This document shows, piece by piece, positions 22,317 to 32,939 of a stretch of DNA of 64,000 nt. Under the pieces are notes generated by a model. The model was not told where the DNA came from and did not search any database. It saw only the letters and a program-made list of their open reading frames with translations. The stretch lies in assembly GCA_934047225.1 (NCBI GenBank), contig CAKOHE010000013.1:62001-126000 (forward strand), written 5' to 3'. This DNA is from Ypsolopha sequella. Its lineage: Eukaryota; Arthropoda; Insecta; Lepidoptera; Ypsolophidae. Position numbers and translations under genes: made by a program. Positions within the stretch are counted from its first letter, which is position 1. Each line of letters starts with the position of its first letter.

Positions 22317-24660
22317 TTTGTTCAAATTCAAATTCAAATTCAAAAAGTTTATTTTGCAAAGTAGGTATATATAATACACGTTTCACAAGTCAAATTTTAA
22401 TCTTATAAAAATATATGTAATAAAATAATAAATGTACATGAACTACTTAGATTAAATGTTTTTTTTTATTTATGTAGCAATATATATATACGATTAAAAT
22501 TATAGGTAAAATATTATTATACAAGATGAAATCCAATCAACCGCCCGAACCCATACCGGAGACCCGGCCAGGGACCAGGAACAGGTTCAATGATCACCAA
22601 CCGAGCCCCCAGCACGAATCCAGGCAGCCGACCAAATCCCATCCTATATACTACATAGTAATAGGTTACATATATAAATACATGCCTACCTCCGCCCATT
22701 CGATTAGTCTTGCTAAGAAGAACGGGCAAGAAACTTGGCAAGATCATGTCTTTTTTTTTAACATAAACTTATACTATACATCAAATTACTTATATCTACT
22801 TTAACCAAGGGATAAGAAAATACAAGACAGCAGGAATTCAGGTTAATGAAAAAAGAAAAACATATATATCTTTGCCTACCTGTCTCATATAGTCTATTTC
22901 CTTTTACAGTCTGTAATTAATTAATGTTAACTCTTAAGAGGAATCAAAAGTTAGGAAATTATATTAATTAATTAAATTATTACCTACTTTCATTAAAATC
23001 AGTATCACTATAACACCATGCTTCACCATCATCCAAATATTCATTTATTTTATAATATGCCTTTTTCAGTAGGCCCTGCTTAATATACTGTTTAAACTTA
23101 TTCTCTGACAAAGTAAGGACCTCCTTTGGAAGTTTATTGTAAAATCTTATACCATGTCCTACGAAAGAGGTACTCACTTTGGCGAGTCTGATTTTTGGAA
23201 AAGCCAGTTTATACTTATTTCTGGTTTCCTTACAATGTTGCTCACCAAGCCTTGGGAGAGACTCAACATTTTTTCTGACATATCTAAGGACTTGGTAAAT
23301 ATATTCACAAGGAACAGTTAATATATTAATTTCTTTGAACTTTTCTCTTAATGAATCCCGGTGCTTCATATTATAAATAGCCCGAATTGCTCTCTTCTGC
23401 AAAACAAAGACTGCGTCTGTATCCGCGGCTCTACCCCATAACAGCATGCCGTATGACAAAATGCTGTGAAAGTAACTAAAATAGACTAGTCTAGCAGTAT
23501 CTACATCAGTAATTTGCCTTATGCGTCTAACAGCGTATGCGGCCGAACTAAGTCTACCACATAGGGCTTCTATGTGGGGACCCCACTGAAGACGAGAGTC
23601 TACCGTAATGCCCAAAAACTTAGTTTCGTTAACTAACTCCAGCTTGGACCCCTGCAAAAGCAAATTACAATCCACTTGAATTACATTTGGTAACGTGAAT
23701 TTTATACATTTCGTCTTTTTTGCGTTTAAAACTAAATTATTTACAGTAAACCAATCAAGCACTAGTGATAAAGTTGTATTCGCGTCGTCAAGGATATCTT
23801 TACGTCTATTAACTTTAAAAATAAGTGACGTGTCGTCTGCGAATAGTACTATCTTAGTTAAGTCTTTAATTAAATAGGGAAGGTCATTTATGTAAATTAA
23901 AAACAGCAAGGGCCCCAATATGGAACCCTGCGGGACACCCATTTTAACTAATGCTCCACATGATTTTACCCCGTTAATGTCTACCTTTTGAATACGATCA
24001 CTAAGATACGACTTCATTAACGCCAAAGATTTGCCCCTCACTCCGTAGTGATCTAATTTACATAAGAGTGTTTCATGATTAACGCAATCGAAGGCTTTCG
24101 AGAGGTCACAAAATACACCAAATGCATCCTGCTTTTCTTCCCAAGCATCAAAAATATGCTTAACTAAAGCAACTCCTGCATCTGTGGTTGACCTCCCTCT
24201 AGTGAATCCATACTGTTCACAGTGAAGCAATTTATTTAAATTAAAATGAAATAACAATTGATTAAAAACAATTTTTTCAAAAACCTTACTCAAAACCGGT
24301 AAAACTGACACAGGTCTATAGTTTGATGGGTCACCGTTGTCGCCTGATTTAAAAAGGGGGATCAATTTACTAAACTTCATTAAGTCAGGAAAGACACCAT
24401 CATCTACACATTTATTAAAAATTAATGCCAAATAAGGAGCTATTAAATCAATAACAGAACTTATAACTTTCACAGATAAGCCCCATAAGTCCTCGGTTTT
24501 TTTCAAGTTAAGCGATTTAAATGCTTTAATTACAGTTAATGAATTAATATGTTTAAAAGCAAATACAGAAAGACACTGCGGTACGTTATCTATTAAAAGA
24601 TCCTGCGCAAGCCCAGGGCTTGAATGAATTGTTGTTAAGATATTACTCAAATTTAACGGT
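22317..24660 (-). mobile_element. 5'-truncated CR1/Jockey-group LINE
   Basis: On the minus strand the element has the reverse transcriptase frame (24650-22980), a 3' UTR with a GC-richer block (about 22720-22530), then AAATAAAC and a TTTGAA-repeat tail (22322-22345). ORF1 and the endonuclease are missing, which fits 5' truncation during insertion. Confidence 0.8.
22980..24650 (-). CDS. LINE reverse transcriptase (ORF2 fragment)
   Basis: A 556-residue open frame. The RT palm shows FKSGDNGDPSNYRPVSVL, CDLSKAFDCVNH (181-192), GVPQGSILGPLLF and FADD at 270-273, followed by the thumb motif TKFLGITVDSRLQW. The C-terminal part (HSILSYGMLLWG, then FYNKLPKEV) and the end KKAYYKINEYLDD match the end of the LINE at 46.1-50.3 kb (KCYYDVKDYLNE), so the two belong to one broad group. 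The apurinic endonuclease domain expected before the RT is absent. The protein fragment itself has no stop or shift, so the insertion may be fairly recent. Confidence 0.9.
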   Translation of the reverse strand: MSNILTTIHSSPGLAQDLLIDNVPQCLSVFAFKHINSLTVIKAFKSLNLKKTEDLWGLSVKVISSVIDLIAPYLALIFNKCVDDGVFPDLMKFSKLIPLFKSGDNGDPSNYRPVSVLPVLSKVFEKIVFNQLLFHFNLNKLLHCEQYGFTRGRSTTDAGVALVKHIFDAWEEKQDAFGVFCDLSKAFDCVNHETLLCKLDHYGVRGKSLALMKSYLSDRIQKVDINGVKSCGALVKMGVPQGSILGPLLFLIYINDLPYLIKDLTKIVLFADDTSLIFKVNRRKDILDDANTTLSLVLDWFTVNNLVLNAKKTKCIKFTLPNVIQVDCNLLLQGSKLELVNETKFLGITVDSRLQWGPHIEALCGRLSSAAYAVRRIRQITDVDTARLVYFSYFHSILSYGMLLWGRAADTDAVFVLQKRAIRAIYNMKHRDSLREKFKEINILTVPCEYIYQVLRYVRKNVESLPRLGEQHCKETRNKYKLAFPKIRLAKVSTSFVGHGIRFYNKLPKEVLTLSENKFKQYIKQGLLKKAYYKINEYLDDGEAWCYSDTDFNESR

Positions 24661-24880
24661 TTTTAGTTCAACTTAAACATAGATCTAGATAATGTTAATG
24701 GACTCAGCATAAAATATTATAATATAATTCCATAGACACCCCACAATGCGGTGACAGCGTTTGTATGGAGGTTTGCGCGTAACGACGCCTCTTAAGAACA
24801 TACATTATGAAGCGACCAACGCAGTTGTTGATTTCGATATAAGTTGCACGCTGCGGAAAACTAATTATTTGTATTATTCT

Positions 24881-25105
24881 AATGCGGAATGTTCATATGC
24901 CTCACTAACTCACTAATACGGCAAGTTCATATGCCTCACTTACTCACTAATACGGCAAGTTCATATGATTCGCTTACTCACTAATGCGGCAAGTTCATAT
25001 GCCTCACTTACTCACTAATGCGGAACGTTCATATGCCTCACTTACTCACTAATACGGCAAGTTCATATGCCTCGCTTACTCACTAATGCGGCTAGTTCAT
25101 ATGCC
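24881..25105. repeat. 34-bp tandem repeat, about 6-7 copies
   Basis: The unit is AATACGGCAAGTTCATATGC followed by CTCACTTACTCACT. Unit starts at 24881, 24915 and 24949 confirm 34 bp. Each unit carries the palindrome CATATG. It runs straight into the hexamer array. Confidence 0.9.
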
Positions 25106-25800
25106 TCGCCATCGCCATCGTCGTCGCCATTCATCGCCATCGCCGTCGCCATCGCCATCGCCATCGCCAGCGCCATCGCCATCGCTAGCGCCATCGCCAG
25201 CGCCAGCGCCAGCGCCATAGCCAGCGCCATCGTCATCACCAGTGCCATTGCCAGCACCATCGCCAGCACCATCGCCAGCGCCATCGCCAGCGCCGTCGCC
25301 ATCGCCATCGCCATCACCAGCGCCATCGCCAGCGCTATCGCCATCGCCATCGCCAGCGCCATTGCCATCGCCATCGCCAGCGCCATCGCCAGCGCCATCA
25401 CCATCACCATCGCCAGCGCCATCGCCAGCGCCACCGCTTTCGCCAGCGCCATCGCCATCACCAGCGCCATCGCCATCGCCATCGCCAGCGCCACCAGCGC
25501 CATCGCCAGCGCCATCACCATCACCATCGCCAGCGCCATCGCCAGCGCCACCGCTTTCGCCAGCGCCAGCGCCATCGCCATCACCAGCGCCATCGCCAGT
25601 GCCGTCACCATCACCAGCGCCATTGCCAGCGCCATCGCCATCGCCAGCACCATCGCCAGCGCCATCGCCAGTGCCGTCACCATTACCAGCGCCATTGCCA
25701 GCGCCATCGCCATCGCCAGCACCATCGCCAGCGCCATCGCCATCGCCATCGCCAGCGCCATCGCCAGCGCCAGCGCCATCGCCAGCGCCGTCGCCATCTC
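25106..25800. repeat. Hexamer-based array of GCCATC and GCCAGC
   Basis: About 115 hexamers, mostly CCATCG and CCAGCG, with higher-order duplications; a block with CCACCGCTTTCGCCAGC occurs twice, near 25430 and 25548. Being a multiple of three, it is open in several frames (Ala-Met, Ala-Ile, Pro-Ser, Arg-Trp). These frames are products of the repeat, not genes. Confidence 0.95.
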
Positions 25801-26126
25801 TTCTCTAAATTCTTGACTCGCTGCTTCGTCTTCGACAGCTCTCGTTCTTGATCACGTAGTACCCGATCTCTGCTGTGGTTTCCATCACGCAGAGTGCTAC
25901 GGCTGCGGCTGTATCTGCATCCAGAGCTCGCACGACGGTCACGGCTACGGCTGCGGCTCCACGTGTGCCCTCGACAAGAACGTCGACGGTGGCTGTGGTT
26001 ACGTTTACGGCCGTAGCTGCGCTTGCGCCCGCGAGGTTCACAACTGCGGCTTCGGAGAATCCCATCATCAGACCTTCGTTGCTCCATTTCACAAGGCGGA
26101 GTCATCACTGAGTCTGTGTCGCTCAT
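25801..26126 (-). CDS. Arg/Ser-rich frame running into the hexamer array
   Basis: The frame opens with [20 protein letters not shown] and is then rich in Arg and Ser ([43 protein letters not shown]). A short helical stretch follows ([20 protein letters not shown]), and then the frame enters the array as Arg-Trp repeats until 25683. It could be the first exon of an SR-type protein, or the start of a retroelement Gag whose rest was replaced by the array. I do not recognise a specific family. The 5' flank (26127-26300) is AT-rich with no clear promoter. Confidence 0.4.
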
Positions 26127-27300
26127 TTTCTAGAACTCAAAAACTTTTAACAAACTCTCAGATAATGATTCTAGATTAGGTTATTTTAAATCTCTTTGCA
26201 TCTTGGAAACTAACAGATATTTTGTAAAGTTATGAATTTATATAATATAAAATAACCTTTAAATTTCGCTTTCAACTCACTATTAGCATTTAACTCTAAC
26301 GAACACGTGTTTCACCATAATAAATAGCACCTCATAAACAAGGACCGATATTGGGGCCAAATTGTTAATCCGTTTGCATCATGTCTCATGAAGTTTAAAA
26401 TGATTGAATTTAAACGTTATATGGCTTTTTCAATTATTAATTAGTTACTGCTACTTATATTTTCGTTTAACTTTATTTTTATTCTGACACACATGCGAGT
26501 GAAGTAAAAAAAAAGATGGAGAAAATTATCCACGTGCATCGTCGAATTCACAAACAAAACAAAATGCCATTATAACAAGAACTGAGGTTTCTTTTTAAAA
26601 TAATTTTGCAATTACACTCTGAAAGCTTGAGTTTCAATCCAGGGCGTGTAGTTTAACACAAAAATTATTTATTTCCGTGCCTATCCCGCTTCTGAGCTAA
26701 AACAACCCAGAAAGATAAGCAAAAACAAAACTCGGGATTCTCATTAGATTGGTATAATCTCTCGGATCGTATTATAACCACAATCAAGTCAAGTCATTTT
26801 TCAACAACTCAATCCCTCTCCGAGTCCGAGCTCTCCGATTACCAACTGACGACTACTCATTTTAAAAAAGGAGTGCATGATGGCCAAGTGTGAATCTGAA
26901 GTCATGAATCGATTACTTAATCGTGATTAATCGTGAATTGATACAACTTTAAATATTACTACTTTGTAACTTGTTACAATAGTATGGCTAATGACTTAAA
27001 AGAGTCAAACAGCCTGTGTACAGTAACCCTGCTATTCACTAACTGGACTAATTCTTGAATAACATCTTATTATCTGCAATCTAAAATAGCTTTTACAACA
27101 TTGTAACTAAAGACTACATTAATTAGTGATAAAGTCACTTTATTATAAGTTTTGTAGCCGGTTGTTAATGTGGGTACTATTGACTGCGTGTATTACTGTA
27201 TTGGTCCCATTTGGTACTCTTTGGGTAATGAAAGTTTCATTATGAAACCTTAAAAAAATGTTTGTTTAGTTTTGGTAGTGGGCATTTTTATTTAAAATTA
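26127..27300. other. AT-rich spacer
   Basis: No gene seen. Confidence 0.4.
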
Positions 27301-27695
27301 TTTTCAATGCATGTGCTCGTAAAGGCTTACTTTTTATGCATCAAAACCGAACAGAAAGTCGATTATTTTGCCCTAGGGCTTTATTATTATTTTTTTTTTT
27401 TTATTTGTTTGCAATGGTTGACTAACCTGCAGCCTTTCCTGTGTACCATAGATGTTATACAATTTTTTTTACTGTTTAACGGCTCTGGATACAATCCTTT
27501 TGAGCCAATTATAATTTAAAGTTCACAAGATTATATTTGTTTTCATTTCCTCACACTATGCATTGAAAAACGTAGTATGATACACGGGCGTAAAAGCAAT
27601 AAATTACTCGGTTACGTTTAAAACACTCGCTACGCTCGTGTTTTAAATCGTCCTCGTATTTTATTCCTTTGCGCCCTTGTAGCATAAACTACTAT
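27301..27695. mobile_element. Foldback repeat, copy 2
   Basis: Second copy of 20535-20928, with the same long imperfect palindrome in its right half. The few differences are mostly in T runs. Confidence 0.8.
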
Positions 27696-27940
27696 TAATT
27701 GTCAGACGTCACTAAAAGTCTATAAAGTCTATTGAAACAAGTAACAAGTAACAGTGTTAGGAAACTAAACGCGTGGATTAAGCTTAAGCGGCAAATCTAG
27801 ACAATTTTTTTTGCATGCGGTACACAGGTGTGCGAGTGAAAGGGGATGATGATGGGTGCCATTTTAGATTCCTTTCTTTATATCTCCGGGTTATACCTAT
27901 TATTTTACGATTTATCTGATGATATTCTCCTCGCAACCAG

Positions 27941-28106
27941 CTGGACGTGGAAAAGAATGGCTTCAAGAACTTCACATCGTTGCGGCGGTCGCATCCTGAG
28001 GTGAAGTTCACGGTGGCAGTCGGAGGCTGGGCGGAAGGAGGAGCCAAATACTCCAGAATGGTGGCGGAGAAGCGAAGCAGGACGACCTTCATCAGGAGCC
28101 TTGTTG
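27941..28106 (+). CDS. Exon of an insect GH18 chitinase
   Basis: A splice acceptor (CAACCAG ending at 27940) and donor (GTAAGT from 28107) bound a 166-bp exon. It reads LDVEKNGFKNFTSLRRSHPE, then VKFTVAVGGWAEGGAKYS and RMVAEKRSRTTFIRSLV. The VAVGGW strand followed by KYS, a Met and FI.S.V is the conserved strand-3 region of family 18 chitinases. The catalytic DxxDxDWE motif is normally on the next exon and was not found in this window. Neighbouring exons must lie outside or in long introns filled with mobile DNA. The exon has no stop. Which chitinase group it belongs to cannot be fixed from 55 residues. Confidence 0.85.
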
Positions 28107-28140
28107 GTAAGTGGCGGCGATTACCATCGCCAAATTAGCA

Positions 28141-28740
28141 GCTCGATATTTGTCAGTACGAATATCAATGGAAACGACATTGAAATAACGTTCATATCAG
28201 CGCGCAATGCATAGTGGCTGTTACGACGCTCGCTGTGTCCTTGATAGGGCGAAATAAGAGAAAATTATACTTTTTACTTGGACGTGATTGTTCAATTAAA
28301 TAATCCTATGTTATGTTTATAGCTATCAAGTTTATCTATTTATCAAAGCATAAATAAATTTAATCGGCTAAGCTACTTAGGAGCAGTAGGAAATTCAAGC
28401 CAAAAAACACCATTTAGTAAATATTTTTTTTCATATAGAAGTTTTGGTGGTATGAAAAAGAAAAATGTTGCATATGTTGTCTAAGAGCTGATTATTCATT
28501 ATACATTTTATCATTATTTTTTGTTTGACCGTAAACGAGGAGTAGGCTTTAGAAAGTACCCATTTGGCAATAGTAAGGGGTGGCTCCGTCGGAATAATTA
28601 GCAACTCGATTCGTGGTGGTTGAAATTTTGAACAAAACCATATTAAAATGAAATCATTATCAGCTCGCACTGCAACATGGCTGTTACGTCAGTCGCTACG
28701 GCTGAAAAATGCGAAAATAGTGTGTTTTTAATTTATTTTA
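28141..28740 (-). repeat. Degenerate copy of the 52223-52714 repeat plus a tandem partial copy
   Basis: The segment from 28141 (AGCAGCTCGATATTTGTCAG, starting at 28137) to about 28595 matches the reverse complement of 52223-52690. Shared pieces include GGAAACGACATTGAAATAA, AGTGGCTGTTACGAC-like and GGAGTAGGC. A second partial copy of the start lies at about 28600-28740. It sits in the chitinase intron, just after the donor. Confidence 0.65.
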
Positions 28741-29189
28741 TCTAAAATAAAATAAATTTCCAAGAACTGAGAAAACCAAATCAAGTTATATTATTTTGTG
28801 TAGAAGTTTATAAATTTTCACACTGTTTCGATAAAAACTGCAGCAGTTATGTTGTTACAAGTGAACAAAAAATCGAGAAATAAGGGTAAACTTAGATTTT
28901 TCTTGCTTCATTTCTGTATATTATAATGAAATTCAGGAAAAACCACATCACTATTTATATATTTATTCTTGTTGCACACAGAAAACTTAATTCTAAATTA
29001 TATAATAAAAGTTATGTACAATGGCGTGCTTATCTCAATAATGAGATTTCTTCCAGCAAACCAAGGGTGATAAGGATATTTGAAATAAATAAGATATTCA
29101 TATTGTGCACGATAATATTTATACAGAAACAAGATTAAATTAATAGTAGATACCTAATTAGTTAAAAATAATAACAAACTACATAAAAT
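28741..29189. other. AT-rich DNA including the 3' UTR of the LINE on its right
   Basis: No gene. The 3' border of the minus-strand LINE probably lies here but could not be fixed. Confidence 0.4.
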
Positions 29190-32100
29190 TTACATGCCTA
29201 CATAGTATAAATAAATATAACAATACATATTCAGTAAATAAATACACAATAAATGATATATATACATAATACACCTACACGATAAGTATTGTCGAAGATA
29301 GTGCTCTTTTATTTTCCTTTTGAATACACCAATGGAGGGGCTATCCCTGATAGTGTGAGGAAGGGAGTTCCACAGTTTGATGGACTTAACAGTGAAAGAG
29401 TTTCCATACGCCCCGGTGTTATGAGAAGGTGTTTTTAAAAGTGAGACTGTATGAGACCTGACTTGCTTGTCTCTAAGGAAAATATACTCATAACGATCGC
29501 GGAGGTATGGAGGAGAAGTGGGACTCTTTAAAATGTTGAAAAGGCAACAGAGGATATGAACATACTGAAGCTGTTTAATGGGAAGCCATTTTAATTGTTC
29601 ACGGTACTGAGATACATGATCATATTTTCTTAGTCCATAGATAAACCTGATTCCCAGATTTTGTAAACGTTCAAGTTTACCAAGCAGCTCCTGACTGGCA
29701 TCTAAAAAACAGACATCAGCGTAGTTGATGATCGGCAAAAGTAGAGATTGTGCGAGAGTAACTTTAGTTTCAAAGGGGAGAAATTTCTGGAGACGCTTAA
29801 GAGAATGAAATGTGGCAAAGACTTTCCTGCTGACCTCATTAATATGCGCAGCCCACGTCAGATTACAATCAAATATGACACCCAAATTTTTTGCAGATTT
29901 AGTGTAGGCAATAGGGATATCGTTATAAACTACTTGTGGAATTACCATTTGATTGAGAAGGCTAGTCATATATCTGCTACCCAAAATAATGGCTTGAGAT
30001 TTTTTGGGATTAACCAAAAGTCCGAATGCCTCCGCCCACCTGTGAATGTTTGAAAGATCGCTGTTCATTTCTGAGACAGCAATATTTGCCTCAGTTACGT
30101 CAAAGTGGCGGTAGAGTTGTAAATCGTCTGCGTTGAGATGGTAGTTCGAAGAAAGAACATTGGAAACAGAATTTATAAAAATTGAAAAAAGGAGAGGAGA
30201 GAGGACACCACCTTGAGGTACGCCAGCAGTTAGTTGGCACCACTCCGAGGAAACCTCGTCCGAGCGTATGCACTGCAGGCGACCCCTTAAATAAGTATCA
30301 AACCATTCTGTGACAAGAGGAGATACGTTAAGAGAGCTAAGAATGCTAAGGAGTACATCGAAGTCTACACAGTTAAATGCACTACTGAAATCCAATAGTG
30401 TGAGTATAGTCAGTTTCTTATTGTCAATAGCTAATCTTATATCATCGGAGACTTTCAGGAGTGCCGTGACGGTGCTATGCCCTGGGCGAAATCCAGATTG
30501 AAAGTGATTGAGTAAACTATTTTTAGATAGGAAATACGAAAGTTGGTTGTGGACTAAAGACTCAAGAACTTTAGAAAGGATAGGAAGAATGGAAATTGGA
30601 CGATACTCAGAAAACGATGAAGGGTTTGTAGTCTTTGGAAGAGGGATGACATGTGCATTTTTCCAGGCTGTGGGGAATGAGCTGGTGACAAGGGAGCAGT
30701 TGATAACGTCAGCTAGGACAGGTAAAAGTTCATCTAGTATAAGATGCAGCATTTGAGAGCAAATTTTGTCATCACCCACAGCCTTTGAAGTAATAGAAAG
30801 AATTGCTCTCTTAACGTCACACTCAGAAACAGTCTTGAAGGTAAAATGATCGCAGTCGGGTTTGGGCTTATTACGAAGGTTTAGGAGAGTTTTGTTTTTT
30901 AATTTGTCTTCTAAGGAGACAGGCGGTTTAGAAAAATGCTGATTAAGTGCATTCAAATCAATAGTCCCTGGATGGGTTTCGGATGATTTGCCAATTCCGA
31001 GCGTTTTTAAGAATTTCCAGACCTGAGCAGGGCTGTAATTATTGACAGATTTGTGAATATGGTGCCTCTTTGCGTTTCTACACATCTTTGTACAGCGATT
31101 GCGCAACTGTTTGTAATTTTCAAAATTAATTTCACTAGGACATTTTTTATAATTACGCTTGGCCTTGTCTCGCAACGCCATAGCATCTCGTATGTTCTGT
31201 GTGAGCCATGGAGCTGGCAGATGCTTGACTTTAATTCTTTTAATTGGTGCGTGTTTGTCAAATAAAGAAATAAGTATTTGATTAAAGTTATGCACCTTGG
31301 CATCTACAGTTTGAGAACATAAAACAGGAGTCCAGTCTATGGCCAATGCCTCCGCTCTAAGCGCCTCCAGATCTATCCCTTTGAAACTCCGCAGAAGAAG
31401 AAACTTGGGCTTATGTTTGGGGGGGCGTACTTTATACGAAAGGAAAATTAAATCATGATATGAGAAAGGAGATGTGAACTGACCATGAGTGGCTACTTTT
31501 GGGGGATTAGAGACAATAATTAAATCAAGAAGAGATGGGACACAGTGGGGCTTATAATGAGTTGCAAACAAAGGAAGTATTTTCATATTTAATGAGGAAA
31601 CAATGGAATTAAGTTGCTTGGAGCGATGATCGTTTTTCAATAGACACGTATTGAAATCACCAAGAACAATGACGTCATCATATAGAGGACTTAACTCATC
31701 AAGCAGAGATTCAAAATTAGCAAAGTAGTCAATCTTGAGGGAGGGACTGTATAAGACACCCAGAAGTACCTTAGTGTGATGGAGATATAACTCAATAAAC
31801 AGATATTCAGCTGACTTAGTGTATGGATTAGGAGATTGCTTGACAACCTTACAAGGAATGTCTGCACGAAGGTAGATCGCAACACCTCCCCAGCCTTTAC
31901 CGATCCTGTCATTTCGAATTAATCTAAATCCAGGTAAGCTATACATGGTGGACGGTAGTGTAGGCTTCAATACGGTTTCGGAAACGAACACTGCATCCAC
32001 ACGCACATTGCTAAACGCTGCTAACATATCTGGGTAGTGAGCATGTAGACTTTCGGCATTAATGTGTACGATATTAAGATTATGTTTATAATTACTACTA

Positions 32101-32228
32101 TCAAAAACAGAAAATAAGCGATCACGTAACGAAACACCGCTATCAGAGTCATCATCGCTATTCGCACTGGTGTATTCTTCGGACGAAGAGCATGAAAAGA
32201 AAGTATCATCAAAATGTGGTATACTCAT
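29190..32228 (-). CDS. LINE ORF2: endonuclease and reverse transcriptase
   Basis: An uninterrupted 1012-residue frame. The N-terminal third is an apurinic-type endonuclease: NIVHINAESL, VSETVLKP, GGVAIYLR, LGDFNTCL, and the SYHDLIFLSYK end. The RT follows: FSEYRPISILPILSKV, LLDFSSAFNCVDFD, AGVPQGGVLSPLLF, and a C-terminal NYADVCF-like region with LWNSLPHTIRDS near the end. The metal-binding motif reads NADD (N699, codon at 30132-30134) where YADD is usual; a single base change from TAC would explain it. Length and domain order are those of a complete ORF2. I place it in the CR1/Jockey/I group without a finer call. Confidence 0.92.
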   Translation of the reverse strand: MSIPHFDDTFFSCSSSEEYTSANSDDDSDSGVSLRDRLFSVFDSSNYKHNLNIVHINAESLHAHYPDMLAAFSNVRVDAVFVSETVLKPTLPSTMYSLPGFRLIRNDRIGKGWGGVAIYLRADIPCKVVKQSPNPYTKSAEYLFIELYLHHTKVLLGVLYSPSLKIDYFANFESLLDELSPLYDDVIVLGDFNTCLLKNDHRSKQLNSIVSSLNMKILPLFATHYKPHCVPSLLDLIIVSNPPKVATHGQFTSPFSYHDLIFLSYKVRPPKHKPKFLLLRSFKGIDLEALRAEALAIDWTPVLCSQTVDAKVHNFNQILISLFDKHAPIKRIKVKHLPAPWLTQNIRDAMALRDKAKRNYKKCPSEINFENYKQLRNRCTKMCRNAKRHHIHKSVNNYSPAQVWKFLKTLGIGKSSETHPGTIDLNALNQHFSKPPVSLEDKLKNKTLLNLRNKPKPDCDHFTFKTVSECDVKRAILSITSKAVGDDKICSQMLHLILDELLPVLADVINCSLVTSSFPTAWKNAHVIPLPKTTNPSSFSEYRPISILPILSKVLESLVHNQLSYFLSKNSLLNHFQSGFRPGHSTVTALLKVSDDIRLAIDNKKLTILTLLDFSSAFNCVDFDVLLSILSSLNVSPLVTEWFDTYLRGRLQCIRSDEVSSEWCQLTAGVPQGGVLSPLLFSIFINSVSNVLSSNYHLNADDLQLYRHFDVTEANIAVSEMNSDLSNIHRWAEAFGLLVNPKKSQAIILGSRYMTSLLNQMVIPQVVYNDIPIAYTKSAKNLGVIFDCNLTWAAHINEVSRKVFATFHSLKRLQKFLPFETKVTLAQSLLLPIINYADVCFLDASQELLGKLERLQNLGIRFIYGLRKYDHVSQYREQLKWLPIKQLQYVHILCCLFNILKSPTSPPYLRDRYEYIFLRDKQVRSHTVSLLKTPSHNTGAYGNSFTVKSIKLWNSLPHTIRDSPSIGVFKRKIKEHYLRQYLSCRCIMYIYHLLCIYLLNMYCYIYLYYVGM

Positions 32229-32939
32229 AATATCAAATAATACTTAATAAATAATTATAATATTATAAATATAATGTAAAAATAAATATATACAAAAATA
32301 AACTAGAATAAGTACTTAGTAAAAAAAAAAAAAATTAATATTTAGCTCGACCCCTTCTACATTAGGACTGCGGGAAGAAAACTCTAAAATATCTACATGC
32401 TTAAATTAACAGAAAACTATTAAACACTTAACATTTTCAAGCAAAAAAAATTATAACTAATAATAAAATTAAAAAGTAAAATAAACAATTTAAAAACAGA
32501 ACAAGCTAATATTTGTATCTTCATACACGAAAAACAAAAAACAAAGAATATAAAGGCCTGTTAAAATGTCGTGGTAATGTTCAGATTTGGGATAAATTAT
32601 TGAACGCAGGCGGCGAAATGCAGAATGCAAACTCCAAATCGGAACAGAGCCAACATCCCAATCCCAAACAAACTTCGTAAATGTCAATCAACTAACTCAG
32701 CTCAGCTGTCAAGTCACAAATTTTTTATGAGTAGGAAATGAATGCACAAAATTTGAAGTGATTTTGATAATAATACCCACCTCAAACTGTAGGTAGAGTG
32801 GACTTTGGAACAGTACATCGGATAGTCCTGACAAATTAAAGTGACCATGTGGCGCGCCCCAAAATCTAAACAAAACAAGCAAATCAAGTGTCCACTCAGA
32901 TGATTACTGATAAGTCTGATTATGGATGGAGAGTAGCTT
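32229..32939. other. Spacer between LINE ORF1 and ORF2
   Basis: 711 bases with no open frame, unusually long for a gap between two ORFs of one LINE, so an old insertion or decay is possible. An A run lies at about 32321-32334. Confidence 0.5.

Noticed and set aside
25063..25816. Ala-Met, Ala-Ile and Pro-Ser-Pro-Ala frames of up to 249 codons
   Set aside because: Products of the hexamer array in different frames, with no non-repeat coding part except the SR-rich frame.
28926..29138. 70-codon plus frame beside the LINE
   Set aside because: Falls in the LINE 3' region on the opposite strand, with no recognised feature.
30184..30214. Loss of the catalytic Asp in RT motif A (AFNC instead of AFDC)
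   Set aside because: The catalytic Asp is the earlier one in LLDFSSAFN and is present; Asn at the second place is common in this group.
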